The notes under the pieces were generated by a model. The model ran no database searches, was not told the origin of the DNA, and saw only the letters and a list, made by a program, of their open reading frames with translations. Source: Oxytricha trifallax (Eukaryota; Ciliophora; Spirotrichea; Sporadotrichida; Oxytrichidae). Taken from it: a DNA stretch of 64,000 nt. The stretch spans positions 16,713 to 80,712 of the forward strand of contig ARYC01002458.1 of assembly GCA_000711775.1 (NCBI GenBank), given 5' to 3'. Numbering within the stretch: position 1 is the stretch's first letter; each line of letters starts with the position of its first letter. The translations under genes and the position numbers were made by a program. This document shows, piece by piece, positions 11,700 through 23,261 of the stretch.

Positions 11700-13290
11700 G
11701 CGAGTTTTTTAGTCTAGGTTAATCTCTTATTTATGTAGTGGTCTATCCCATCTCTCAATTCAAATTAGTTTACAGGATCTTAGTGAATTGAGCTTGCCTC
11801 ATGATTCAATGATAACTCTCCTTAAAAAGCAAAAGCATCTGGTTGAGCTGGACTATTTCTTAAATTGTCAAGAAAAATGCAGCGACATTTTGGCAAGGCT
11901 TCTAATGGCTTCTTATCCAATCATAGAAGCAATTTCAGGCGAGTACTTAATTGCTTTTACAACCATTGATTTGGAGTCGATGAATTAGCTTCTATTCTAG
12001 TTATCTGCTTGACATTAATTCCGAAGGAACTAGACCTTAGTTTGACAAAGGGAGTTTGTGGAGTGGGCGCTAAGCACAACTTATTCGGGGTAAATAACAG
12101 GCTGGTAGATCAACAATGTTATATTATATATTGCTTCGTCGTTTAAGATTTGCAAATTCGTTTTATGCGGCAAGACCTCTTATTATTAATGAGAAGGGTT
12201 AAGTTCTAGTTACTAATCCTGCCAGTAGAAATTCTATTCTTGGTTATTTCTTCTGCTTTAGTATTACTCTTCCATAGATACATCGTAGGAGTAAAAATTT
12301 TTCATTAGTATTCTTAAGCAATTCCTCTCAGTTCTAGTGGAATTCTCTATAGAGAATAACTTAGTGATAGAAAATTATTCTATTTTACTCTAATTATAGA
12401 ACTAATAGCACCTGTACTAATAAAAGAGAATCTTGAGCCATTATCAATATTATATCCAGCTCTTCAAATTAAGTTAATTTACAATAGTATAAATGAACCG
12501 ATAGCCAATTAATTTTCTGAACTTACTGACTAAACTGTAAAGCAAGAAAGATTTGTACATTTTCCTATCTTAAGACTGCAAAGCTCACTTGCCATATTTC
12601 AAGCAAACCAATTCCTATTTCTTGAGTGAAGTTCTTAAAGGTGAGAAAAATGTAAGCCTATTATAAATTAGCCATTCGCATAATCTTAATAGTACATTTC
12701 ACGAGATTAAGTAAAAGTTTCTGCTTTTCCACAGCTTGATGGCCTCACAGTAGTTGATCTCCTAAATGTTGCGCAAAAGCATGAGTAAGTGGTTGGCTAC
12801 TTGCCTTCTCCACGAGAGTGGAATAAAATAGACAGGTATTGGATAGGTGACATCTTAAATACGCTACTCCCGGATCTGCTGCAAGAAATGATTAACTAGG
12901 CTCGGCAAAGACAGTTTACGAGACAAGTAGAGAAGAGGTCTTTGGACGTATAGCTTCGACCTGAGTTCGCAGAAGCTTTCAATCATTGCATGTGTTTTTT
13001 CCAGTAAGCTTATAAATGAGCTCTTAAAATTATTCTAGCTTCCCACGGCAGGGCTGCGTCTTTATTGAAGCCCCATTCGAAGCGCCGCGCACTAGATTCG
13101 AGTGTGAAGAGACCAAAGACGAAGAAGAGCATCTGAGAAACGACAGGAAGGACTTCTTTCTGCAAGTGAAGCGCTTAAAATCCCAATAGCAGGAGGTACA
13201 GCCTGAAAGAGCTTAGATGTGCAGTCTAAACATCATGACCGACAATTTCGGCTAACGACCCATTAATGAAAATCATCCACTACAAAGTTA
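11700..13290 (+). CDS. Unknown plus-strand gene, several exons or broken frames
   Basis: Three coding-like stretches lie on the plus strand. About 11700-11990 is Leu-rich with an LRR-like rhythm (LQDLSELSLPHDSMITLL, HLVELDYFLNCQEK). About 12033-12300 reads LRRLRFANSFYAARPLIINE and a hydrophobic YFFCFSITL. About 12718-13285 reads LDGLTVVDLLNVAQKHEQVV, YLPSPREWNKIDRYWIGDIL and a charged C-terminus. All use TAA/TAG as Gln. Frame changes between them could be introns or decay, since the spacer at 12300-12640 is AT-rich. The gene diverges from the transposase gene, sharing the region near 11700. No family was recognised. Confidence 0.45.
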
Positions 13291-13299
13291 GAGTTTGAA

Positions 13300-14010
13300 T
13301 AAGCAAATATTTAATATATGAAGTATCTGTGGTTATAGTTCCATAAGCAACTTACTTTGTGTATGTATCTTAGTGTTATATATAAAATAACTTCTCCTTA
13401 TTATCAAGTATAACATACTTGAGCCTTGAGTATCTTCGAAAAGTATAAACTGTCATTATTTGCATGATTATAAGAGTCTTGCCTTAACACGCATAATCTA
13501 CTAGTAAAATATCAATTTAAGCTTAATACTATTTTGTGTAAACTGATTTTCTTGTTTTGCCCTCAATAAAAAGTGACCATAATAAGCAGCAATAATTATA
13601 TGGAGTATAATGTTGAAAAAGAAACTAGGAAGATAGTGTCAATGAAAATAAAATCTTTATTAGTAATTAAAAAGTTAGGTGTGACAGCGTGCTTTTAGAA
13701 TTAGGAAAGTGTGTAAATTAGCAAGCCATTTATATAACAAGTCATCCAAACTACTACTAAGCAAATGCAATTAAAATTGAAGGAGTACCCCAATAATCTT
13801 TTAATTACAGTTTTCAAGCTTTAAGTTTATAACTCAAAACAAATTATGGTGTTGCAGATCATCAGCAATATTAGAACTCAAATAAACCGCAAGAAATAAA
13901 AGCTCAGTTTGATAAATTTAAGCGGCTGGGATCATTGAGTTAGGATTAGGACTACTACAATATCTTCATCCAATAATGATCTTTTAAGCGCAGGCGAAGG
14001 GTTTTAAATT
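13300..14010. other. AT-rich spacer between two unknown genes
   Basis: No credible frame or repeat was seen. Composition drops back to the AT-rich background between the GC-richer genes on either side. Confidence 0.5.
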
Positions 14011-14011
14011 G

Positions 14012-16442
14012 TCATATCAGCTATTTGAGGTTTATTTCGGGGTTTGAAAGTTGTGAATTTAAGTTCTATACTATTATCAAAAACTACATCTCTGCTGTTC
14101 TCATCCTCCAATAAAAGGCCCTTGAATTAAGCAGCTGGCTTGCATCGCTCTCTCCCATAACCATCTTAAATGCGAGATCCGTTCCCTTACTTTCCCATAT
14201 AGAGAGTTACTATAACAAAGGAGGCAAAGTTCTTAACCAAGTTACAGCTTTTCTCAAAGTTTATGCCTTTACTTATGCTCCTTTCATTACATACGATAGA
14301 TGATGTTCCATTTACTCTAAGACTTCTTGTTAAGAAGCAAGCTTTCTTGTTACTGCCCATGGCTGCTAAATTCCGTTGAAAGAAGTAGAGACTGAACTTT
14401 TAATAATTTCCTTTTTCGATTTCTTAATTGCAAAGCAGGTATTTTTCGTAATTCTCTCAAGACAGAGAATGGGCACTAGCTAATACTCTACTGCTTGGAC
14501 AATTGTATACTTGACTACCTTCTCAATTATCACAAGGTTGCTCTCCAGTTGCTTAATCAAATTGGCCCATTGCTGCATGAATTATTTTGGGCTCATACGC
14601 TTCTGCTATTTCTTTGTTACTGTAAAGTTTGGTAACTTTACCAGGCATTCTCTCCTTGCAATGAATTCTAAAATATCGGATCCAGGAGTGGAGAGAGATC
14701 AATAATCTAGCCCTTATCCATTAAACCTTCAAGCTTCACCAATTGAATGAGTATATCCCGCTTCTTAGATTTCATCAACTCGCACCATTCATCAAGAAAC
14801 TTTAAGAAAAAAACGAGGTTATCTCGTTACGCCACTATTCATGATGTTCTGTCCATTTGTTCTTACTTTTAAGGGTCTCTATAATAGCTTGTATTTTTGA
14901 TCTTAAAGAATTACTCTCTTAGATAATTTATGCTATTTCTTTATCGTACAAAGAGCTATCCTTGGTTAAACGGTAAGGGGCCCATGTCGTCTCTTTTGAC
15001 TCTTCACCTTGACTCTCATTATGATCGTTTAACTGGCACTTGGGAGAAGTCTCAACTTGTACATTGAATTCATGTTAGAAAGAAGTATCTCCAGGGAGAT
15101 TATTTAATTATTATCTGCTTTTATTGAGGGTTAAGTTGTGTTTAGTCTAAGTGAGACTAGGTTTCTTGTATGAACTGATTCTTATTCCTCTAAGGATCTC
15201 CGCATAATTCTTTTTACCATTGTTGTGGAGGTTGACCCATTTCTTCTGTAGTCTGCTATTGCCCATTTTTGTTTGTTGAATCCTCCTTGCGTTGTCGACG
15301 ATCCTCAATGTTCTCTTTGAAAACTTATTGGTTTAAAGGGTATCTTTGAAGAGCGAGTTAATGTATCTTGAGAGAGAATCCTCTTGATTTTTTTAAAGCC
15401 GTTGTAGCTATTCTACTACCCTTCGTTAGACTTGACCGATATATGTACGGCACTCAGGCTTTAAAACGCAATGCCTTGTGTGCTTGTAGAATCTATTTCT
15501 TTAGAATAGGCGACTCCTTATGAGCCTCTTACAACAAATGTGATATCCCAAATCCTCTTGTCCAATTCGAGACTCCCTTGACTTTGATATTGCGTACAGT
15601 CCATAAGTAGCGTAGTGTATTTACTCTCTCAAGGCATCAGCCTCCTTTATAAATCTCAACGTCATCTTATAGTATTTCTCGAGATGTACTTGATCATAAA
15701 TAGGTTTTATATATTTCGAAACCAAGGCTTCATCTTTTAGTTTCTATCTTTAAAGTAGTTTATATTTACTGATAGCTGTTATATTATTGTGCTCATAATT
15801 TGAGCTAAATAGTTATTTATTGAATTTTTTTATTTGTTCTTTTTTATCGTTCGATATTGTATGGGTTCTTTTAGGATAGTTTCTTAGCGATGAATTTTTG
15901 GATAAGAGAGCTGGCACTCCCTCAACCAATTTCTCTGAATGAAACCCTTCTGAGAATGGTATAATTAATACTTCATGATTGTCTGTTATATTAGTATAGT
16001 CCTGGGATTTTGACCCCAAAGTGTTAAAATCTATGGCCGTCCCATCATCTTTGGTTTTGGAATTGCTGAGGGAAAATCACTTTGTGAAATCGTCCATCGT
16101 TTTATCCTCTTCAGTTTCATCCAAAGTAGGTCTTTTTATTTTCTTGTTGCGATTGAGTGGGAAGAGCTCCCTCGCCATCATCTTCAATTCTATTTATTCT
16201 TACACATGGAGGCCATATTTTGAAGTGTTTTCGCAGCCAAGTATGGCTTCGACTTTCTTAAAGATTTCCTTGGGTTGCCATTAGTAGTCGTATAAAACAT
16301 CTAGCAGACCTTGTAGTCTCTTGTGGAAGATAGTAACAGGGAGCGGGCGCAGGACATGCTAATCGGCAGCTAAGAGTGGCAGCAGGATTGAGGGCGACAG
16401 CTTTACTGATGAGGAGGACCGGCCTTTCTTGTAAGAGGACAT
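14012..16442 (-). pseudogene. Large unknown Gln/Lys-rich protein, nearly open frame
   Basis: From an ATG at 16440-16442 the minus strand is open for about 550 codons in the ciliate code except for one TGA at 16077-16079. It begins MSSYKKGRSSSSVKLSPS, then a helical segment (PKEIFKKVEAILGCE), a basic region (RNKKIKRPTLDETEE) and long Gln/Lys/Glu-rich helical stretches that suggest coiled coil. After a slip in a T7 run near 14790 and another in a TC repeat near 14690, a further 220 codons follow (KYTIVQAVEYQLVPILCLER), ending at TGA 14012-14014. The full product would be about 800 residues. I recognise no domain. The few breaks, mostly in simple repeats, point to recent decay, or to assembly error. 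Confidence 0.6.
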
Positions 16443-16790
16443 CCTGTGGTCTTCTACATACATTGGTTGATTTGAGATGGTGAGAGAAATAAAATTTAAT
16501 AGGAACTTTAATAATATTATTGATCAGATTTATTTAAAAATTTACAGGTTGCTTTTTAATTTCCTACTACCCTCCTGTAGTAGTAGTAGTATGCTTAATT
16601 TTTAAAAAGCAACTTTATCAAAATTATAATAATTACCAAATTTAATAAAATAAATTTTAATTTTAACGATCTCCTCTATTTAACGTTATAACATCTTTTA
16701 CCTAATTATTTAAGAAAAATAATTAAAAATTTAATTTGTTATTTAATTGAAAAAATCACTAATAAAAAAAATAAAGTTCTTTATAATTTT
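16443..16790. other. Short spacer before an MDS
   Basis: AT-rich apart from a small inverted repeat around 16560-16600 (CTACTACCCTCCTGTAGTAGTAG). No gene is seen. Confidence 0.4.
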
Positions 16791-16794
16791 TTTT

Positions 16795-17128
16795 TCTTCC
16801 AAAATCTATTGCTTGCATTTTCATTTTTTATGTACTACAATTTCTAGAGTCAAAATCTCAATCAAATTACGTAAAGTGTATATATTTGTGGGGTTGTTCA
16901 ATCTCAAAGCCGAAATTTCTGTTAAGTTTAAGATTGGAGTTCTACTATTTAACTATGGTTCCAAATTCTAAGTTTCAAGATCTCACAGAGTATATTAAAA
17001 ATCCTAGTGATAGAACATTATAAAAAATAGAATCAGTTTTAAAGTTCATAAATCCTGATGTTGATTTTCACTAATTTATAAGATATGCGCCAAGCATAAA
17101 TAAAGCCCTAAAAATGAATAAATTAAAT
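16795..17128 (+). CDS. Probable MDS of the RNF213-like gene
   Basis: About 110 codons are open in the ciliate code with strongly protein-like composition: NYVKCIYLWGCSISKPKFLL, LRLEFYYLTMVPNSKF, YIKNPSDRTLQKIESVLKFI and VDFHQFIRYAPS. The order and strand fit the segment ahead of the first AAA-like part of an RNF213-type protein. It is not placed by a diagnostic motif. The reading frame runs right up to the first base of TBE-E at 17129, so the transposon sits at or inside the MDS edge. Confidence 0.55.
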
Positions 17129-17239
17129 CAAAACCCCAAGACCCCTTAGTGATCTGTATAAATGTTTTAATTTGTAAGGATTTTGTTAAAGTTTGGGTTT
17201 AATAATAAGTTTTAATGTGAAATTATTCAAAAGGTACTT

Positions 17240-18640
17240 TTGGATAATGTGGGGGAGGTCTGAAATTATGTTACTTAATTACAGCTCTATCTGCTCTATT
17301 GATATATCTTATCTTCATTTTGGTTTTATTATTATTATTGACTCTGCCATTTATTTCATTTATTGAAAGACTATTGTTTTGTCGATAAATTACTTTATTC
17401 TTTGTCTACCGTCCTTCTTGAGTATTATTCTTTGCGAGACATATCGCACTTTATTATTATTGCTGCTAAAGACCACGCATCCCACTAAAAGTCCTCATCT
17501 CTCTAGCACTTTCTTTCTGGATAATAGCCTGGAGTTACCATAATAGTTCAAGCCTTGATACATTCCCTATTAAGACTCTTTTGAAATCGATTATTGCTAC
17601 GCTTACTAGTGAAATGTTTATCATTTTATTTTCTGGCTTCATATCTCTGTGAGCAAACCTTAACTTTTGAATTTCTTTAATATCTTGTATGGTCTGAGTA
17701 GCTATTTATCAAAGTTACTTATGATTCCTTTGATATCTTATGAAATCTCTTTGACTCATTTCATAGAGTGGGAGTCTGAAAGCAACATGATCCTTGGCAA
17801 GGAGAACAGCATCTAGCTTGATTAAGTAACTACACTCTTTAAATTTTGTTTGAGTGAGTACTTGATACTCATTTGTAAACTCCATCTAATATTTATCATC
17901 ATCATCACTTAAGAGATAGTTGAAGGGTTACACCTTGTATGCGTATTGATGATCATTGATAACTTTCTTATCAAAGGAGTTTTCTAATATAATGTAGCTT
18001 TAAAGTGAAGTGTCTAGTTCAATTTGGGCAAGAGCAGGAATATTTTTATATTTAATTTTAATAATAATCTTTGTGATTTCGAATGCTATTTGCTTACATG
18101 ATTTCTTCACATATTCATATACACTAACTTGTTCGAGCTCTACACCTTAATAAGAATTTCTTTCTTTTCTTTTATTTGGTAGCTTCAATTCATCTTCATG
18201 CTTTTCAATCAATAAATCTTTCTTGTGAGTTTTTAAAAGATTCGGCCTAAAATCACTTGTATAAGCATGGTGCTGAGAGCACTCGAAGCTTTCATACTTT
18301 CCTTCGATTTTATTGTACTATAAGTATGCGGTTTGATTGGCTTCTCTATTTTCTTTCCTATTTCTATACCAACTAGATTTATGACCGAAGACTCTCTCAT
18401 AATTCTCACAAAAGTATACTTTTACTTCTTCATTTTGTATAAGAATTTCATAAATACCTTTCTTCTCCTTTTGTTTACCACATACTTGCTTTCCATTTAT
18501 ATTATATTATTAATTTCTAATTTAATCAAGTGATAGCACTGATAGCTCCTAATAAGAGTTCATCTCAAAGCTATCACACTTTTTATTGCTGCCAAAGGGA
18601 AGTGTCATTTAGTTTGATGAAGTGCTGTTGTAAATTTCTT
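17240..18640 (-). pseudogene. TBE-E 57-kDa zinc-finger/kinase-like protein
   Basis: This minus-strand gene matches the TBE-A 57-kDa gene along its length: N-terminal ANILRNL segment, two C2H2-like fingers in the part around 18200-18420, then a protein-kinase-like domain toward the left. The start codon seems to be ATT where TBE-A has ATG, and the terminal TGA is changed to TTA. Its role in transposition is not known. The family is found only on TBEs as far as I know. Confidence 0.75.
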
Positions 18641-18829
18641 AAAATGTTAGCTCCAATAATTATATTTGAATTTAAACTTATAAAATTGTCTCTATAACTC
18701 AATGCTCATATGAGAGTTTTGCAAGACTAAAAGTTTCAATGTAAAAATTTAGAGTATTATAAAAGAAAATAAGTGTAAAAAGAAGATATAGCTCTAAATA
18801 TGGGTGAAAAATAACTATTTTTAGTAACA

Positions 18830-19010
18830 ACAATAAGTTTATTAAAACATGTACCGATTAAGGAGGTGTACCTAATTAATTCCAGCCTGGTTTAAGAGGT
18901 ATTTTGTGATTTTGTAATTAAAACTAGGGTGCTAAATAAGTAATAGCTTTAATAAAAGCTTCTTATAAATATTAGCATTTTAGGAGCTGCTCCGAATTAA
19001 GTACGTACCA
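18830..19010. promoter_or_regulatory. TBE-E divergent intergenic region with TTAATTAGGAG-type repeats
   Basis: Between the divergent 57-kDa and 22-kDa genes lie repeated words such as GATTAAGGAGGTGTACCTAA and TAGGAGCTGCTCCGAATTAAG, followed by TACGTACC. Similar arrays occupy the same place in TBE-A, B, C and D. A shared promoter or binding array is inferred from position and conservation only. Confidence 0.5.
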
Positions 19011-19215
19011 ATTTAAATTTAAAAATATGGAACTATAACAGTAGAAATTGATATCAATCTCTCAACTTTGAAACCAGTTCTCAAAACCTTCTCCATATCC
19101 TGCTAAGAGGTTGCCTCCTATAGGATGCCCATATTTAATAGTAAGATTTACAGAGGTATATAATTGAAATCAATAAACTTAAATTTGTATATCATTTATT
19201 AGATCTGTAAACAAG

Positions 19216-19998
19216 ATGGAGTCAATGAATGATGCAATGAAAAGAGTGCAAGCACAAGAATTAATTCAAAGATTTAGAAGCAAGGAGGATTTGCATCGCT
19301 ACCTGGTGCAGCAAGGTAATAAACTCATAGTTGCTAATCTTTATTATGTAGTGGTTTGTTCTTGCCAACAATGGAAGGTACTAAAATATCATTTCTAAAA
19401 CGATACTCTGCGAAGAGAAGAAAGCATTGAAAACTTAAGATGTAAAGTTTGCAGAGATTCCAAACTATCCAGAAATCTCAGTGACTAACTTATACGATGA
19501 TAATATGAATGACCCAGAGGTTTCGCAGTACCTGCCTACTAAGAAGCAGATGTCAAATAAACTACCTGAAAGAAACTATTTTTTGGCATACTTGCAACAA
19601 TTAAAGGTGATTACTTGAAAGAAATTATTCAAGAATCTCATAAGAAAAGGTACAGCATCTCTTCAGAAGAAAAGGATAAACAGGGGATCAAGATAAGTGA
19701 GAGCTAGCTATAAGAGTTGCAGAAGCACATATATTTCAAGTAAGATTTGTAGTTTAACTCTTTAGAAAAATCTGGTACTGGCATCTTCTTGATGAAGGAA
19801 AAGAGCAAGCTTAACAGAGAGCGAAAGTCGCAGACAAAGTATGAAGTTAGCAAGAGACTTTATTCAAATATTTAGCCTCCAGAGTCAATGAACATAGATG
19901 CAGGAGCTGGCAGCAAGAGAAGAAACTTAGGAGGAAGGAAGCAAGAAATAGAAGAAAAGAAAGAGAAGCCAGCTCTTACGAAAGAATTTTATATGTGA
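19216..19998 (+). pseudogene. TBE-E 22-kDa protein
   Basis: Starts MESMNDAMKRVQAQELIQRF and continues through the conserved NLYDD, LPTKKQxSNKLPER and KKRY(S/Y)IS segments to a basic C-terminus ending at TGA 19996-19998. It has the same two small introns as the other copies. One T is missing at the first intron's 3' junction and another base is missing before the second intron, so the frame is broken. Function is unknown. It converges on the transposase gene with only about 10 bases between their stops. Confidence 0.8.
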
Positions 19999-20007
19999 TT
20001 GATGTAT

Positions 20008-21131
20008 TCATTAACTTAAGTTATAAACTTATTTGTATAAATTCCCTCTCCCTTCTTTAGTACACTTTTATGCCAATTAATTGTCTACTCTCTTTGCTGA
20101 GCTTTTATTGAAATCGATTTTATCAATTGATGGGTTATTCATCAGGTGGTATAGCTGCAGTTTCTTGTAATTATTAATTATTTAAAGCTTTAAGAATATT
20201 AATTTTGGGGCTTAATCAAGGCAGATAGTTTTAATTAGAGTTTAAATTAAATTTTCTTATAATGGACCTCTTAATATACCCCAGTAGAATAAAATTCATT
20301 AAACTATGGAGTGTAAGGTATTTTGAGTATTGGTGTATTACTAAGATTTTTATGTCTCTTATTTGTTTCTTTTATCTTATGAACATAAAGATTAGCAACG
20401 AATAGTATAATCTCTTGATCAGGGTACTTTTCTCTCAGCTGCTCTAAGAAACATGATAAAATTCTCTGTCTTAATTGAGCGAAGATGAAAAACATAAGTC
20501 TTTAAAACAGCGTCCTAGTTTATAGCTTCAAAAATTGCCATTGTTTATACAATGATTTCTAGTCATACAATTCAAATATACTATGTTTCTTATACCAAGA
20601 CTTCTAGGTTAAATTATTGAAGGTAAACACAGCCTCGTAAGCGTGTATAAACTTGATTCTATGAAACCTTGTGTAATTAATTATAATTAAAGTTTAAGAT
20701 ATTGTTGTAAAATGGCAAAGTGAAATCAATCACTCTCTTTATTAGAATAACACCTTTGCAAGATATACAATTTCGTTTATAAATGTGGGCTATATAATTA
20801 TCAGATATATCCACCTCATGGGAACTGACGATGAAACATTGTTGTATGTTGGTCAAAACTGAAGTGAGCCTAGTTTCTTTCATAAGTATGATAGTCAAAA
20901 TTTCTATAGGAACTTAATCTTTCTCTTAGGCTTTTTTTTTTAGCTATTAAGCCTTAATTACAAAAATCAATCAAGCAGTGAGAGCGAAAATTTGATATAC
21001 TTCTACTTATAAATCAGTACTCGATTGAATCATAAAATGTAAATATCACATCCATATCTCAGTTTAAACACTAAATCTATATTTTTTTCATCATAAATAG
21101 ACCTCAAATGCTTGTAATTTTTGTATCGCAT
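20008..21131 (-). pseudogene. TBE-E transposase (42-kDa type), broken
   Basis: Minus-strand DDE transposase of the TBE family, starting at 21131. The copy is decayed. An insertion of about 100 bases at 20160-20262 lies between the conserved YWG region and the C-terminal helices. The segment that should read FNGIE has lost a base and the catalytic Glu codon. The flanking sequence of the insertion (TTTCTTGTAAT / TTTCTTATAAT) looks duplicated. Confidence 0.8.
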
Positions 21132-21316
21132 TTAATTAATAATCCCTACCATTGGTTGCAAATTCCCTACTTATCAAAGCACTTATAAACCTCATTTAGG
21201 AATTTTGTGGTTTTAATTGCTGAATATTAAGATTTAGGTCTGTTTTTTTAATTATTTTAAATATTAATAATTTACCAGCAGCTCAGCTCCACCAACATCT
21301 TATTGATTTCCATATT

Positions 21317-22674
21317 AATTTATTAAGATAGAATTTTTGAAAAATAAAAGAAATTTAATATGAAATATAGAGCTCGGATTTAAATACACAGAAAGCATTT
21401 AAGATAAACACGTATTTTAAAATTAAGGTCAGAATACAGTGATTTTTTATCGATAAATCTCTGAAAGTATTTATTATAAAATACAAGATATTCTGACTAT
21501 ACAGCACAGCTGTGCGGAATCGCAAATCAGCACAGGTCGGTACAGGATCGGCAAAAATAACCCTTTGCAAACTTTATTTTTGCAACTTTCACATTCTTAA
21601 TTCAAAAAGGGAGGTAGCCTTTATTTGCCTTAAATGCATTAAATCTTAATTATCTTATTGATTATATGGTTTTAATAATATTAAATTATTAAAAATTAAA
21701 AATGGATCTCTTTAAATAGAAAAAATCTCTATAGAGAAATTTAATTATTTTAATAATTAATAAATTTGGGGGGGGAAAGTTTCCTGCACCGGTTTATTAT
21801 AAAAAGAAATTTTTTAATTAGTTTCCTGCACTAAATTTTTTTTCATTTTTAGAATTCGATTTTTATCACATTTATCAACAAAATTTTTTACTAATTTTTT
21901 TTATATATTATTACTTAATCTATTCTTCAATTAATCAATATCCTTATTAACATGGAATCTAATCACCATCCAAACAAGGTGAAATTTATCCACTATATAG
22001 ATTTCATCTGATATTAATAGACTTCTGTATCTCAACCATAATATTGTTCTCTCTGTACTAATGAAATTCCAAATATTTTATTCAATTGTTGTTAAAATTC
22101 TAATTATTTCTTTCAATGATATATAATATTAGATAATCTTTAATACTATATTTTCATGTAGTTCGCACATGATATAAAAATATCTTAAAATTTATGGGTT
22201 GTAAAAAAAAAAATTATTGTTAAACTTATGAAATTTTACATATAAAAAAAGTGCAGGAAACTATCACGAGTGCAGGAAACTTTCCCCCCCCATAAATTTA
22301 TAATAATACTTATTTAAGTTTAATATATTAAAATTAAGATAATTAAGATTTAATGCATTTAAGGCAAATAAAGGCTACCTCCCTTTTTGAATTAAGAATG
22401 TGAAAGTTGCAAAAATAAAGTTTGCAAAGGGTTATTTTTGCCGATCCTGTACCGACCTGTGCTGATTTGCGATTCCGCACAGCTGTGCTGTATAGTCAGA
22501 ATATCTTGTATTTTATAATAAATACTTTCAGAGATTTATCGATAAAAAATCACTGTATTCTGACCTTAATTTTAAAATACGTGTTTATCTTAAATGCTTT
22601 CTGTGTATTTAAATCCGAGCTCTATATTTCATATTAAATTTCTTTTATTTTTCAAAAATTCTATCTTAATAAAT
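21317..22674. mobile_element. 1.36-kb palindromic element with ~340-bp near-identical arms
   Basis: Left arm 21317-21657 and right arm about 22335-22674 are inverted copies. Over 216 bases they translate to the same 71-residue frame, so identity is essentially complete there. Each arm has a GC-richer core (ACCGACCTGTGCTGATTTGC). The centre is occupied by a second foldback at 21769-22291. The arms carry no recognisable gene. Near-identity implies recent origin or gene conversion. Confidence 0.85.
21769..22291. mobile_element. G-run foldback element nested inside the palindrome
   Basis: Begins GGGGGGGGAAAGTTTCCTGC and ends with the inverted GCAGGAAACTTTCCCCCCCC. ATAAATTT is directly repeated at 21761-21768 and 22292-22299, giving an 8-bp target duplication. 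No coding capacity is seen. Its ends match those of the 5048-5527 element (AAGTTNCCTG). Confidence 0.85.
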
Positions 22675-23258
22675 TTTAATTTAATTTATTAATTTACTAT
22701 AATGAATCAGGCGTTTATTTAATTTATTGAATTAATACTTAAAATATAAATGGATTCAAGATTATCCCATGTTGTCACTGTGATACAAAGCTTTAAATTT
22801 TGTGAAAGATAATTTTATAATAAATTGTTTATAATAAAAAATTTAATATCTTTTTATTTTATGATTAGTTTTCCCTTTTCTAAACTCATAATATTTTTCT
22901 TGACTCCAAAGTTAAGAAGCAAATGTAGAGTAATTTATAAATTGAGATAATTTAAAAAGGAATGATTATAATAACAGCTAATTTATAATATACTATTATT
23001 TTATTTACTCACTCATTAGGACTGCCTTTTTACTCTTCTTACATGTTGGCTTATATTTTATAATTATCACGAATATAATGTAATATAAACAAAAATTCAA
23101 TTTTTAAATTCACATATCTGTTTACTCAATTTAAATATGTTTTCATAACCATTTTAAATTTCTTTTTAAATAATACCTATTAAATTCTTTTACCAAAATC
23201 ATTTAAAAATTGTAAAAAATTATTTTAATTTTAAATATCATAAAGGAAAGTATGGTTT
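22675..23258. other. AT-rich spacer, no gene seen
   Basis: No credible frame in either code and no repeat was recognised. Confidence 0.5.
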
Positions 23259-23261
23259 AAT

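Larger units (their letters stand above)
17129..21215. mobile_element. TBE-E: full-length decayed telomere-bearing element (reverse orientation)
   Basis: The left end reads CAAAACCCCAAGACCCCTTA after AAT, and the right end reads TTTTGTGGTTTTA before ATT. The terminal repeats are of the same subfamily as TBE-A. Gene order from the left is 57-kDa (minus), 22-kDa (plus), transposase (minus), i.e. inverted relative to TBE-A, B and C. The right C4A4 end has lost several residues. All three genes are damaged. Confidence 0.9.

Noticed and set aside
7960-16442. Polinton/Maverick interpretation of the GC-richer block
   Set aside because: A chromodomain and integrase-like features suggested it, but I found no polymerase, packaging ATPase, capsid or long terminal repeats, and the transposase is clearly IS630/Tc1-type.
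21355-22637. Two identical 71-residue frames (21355-21570 minus, 22422-22637 plus)
   Set aside because: They are the same sequence in the two arms of a palindrome. Composition is not protein-like and there is no sign of selection, so I treat them as repeat sequence and not as genes.
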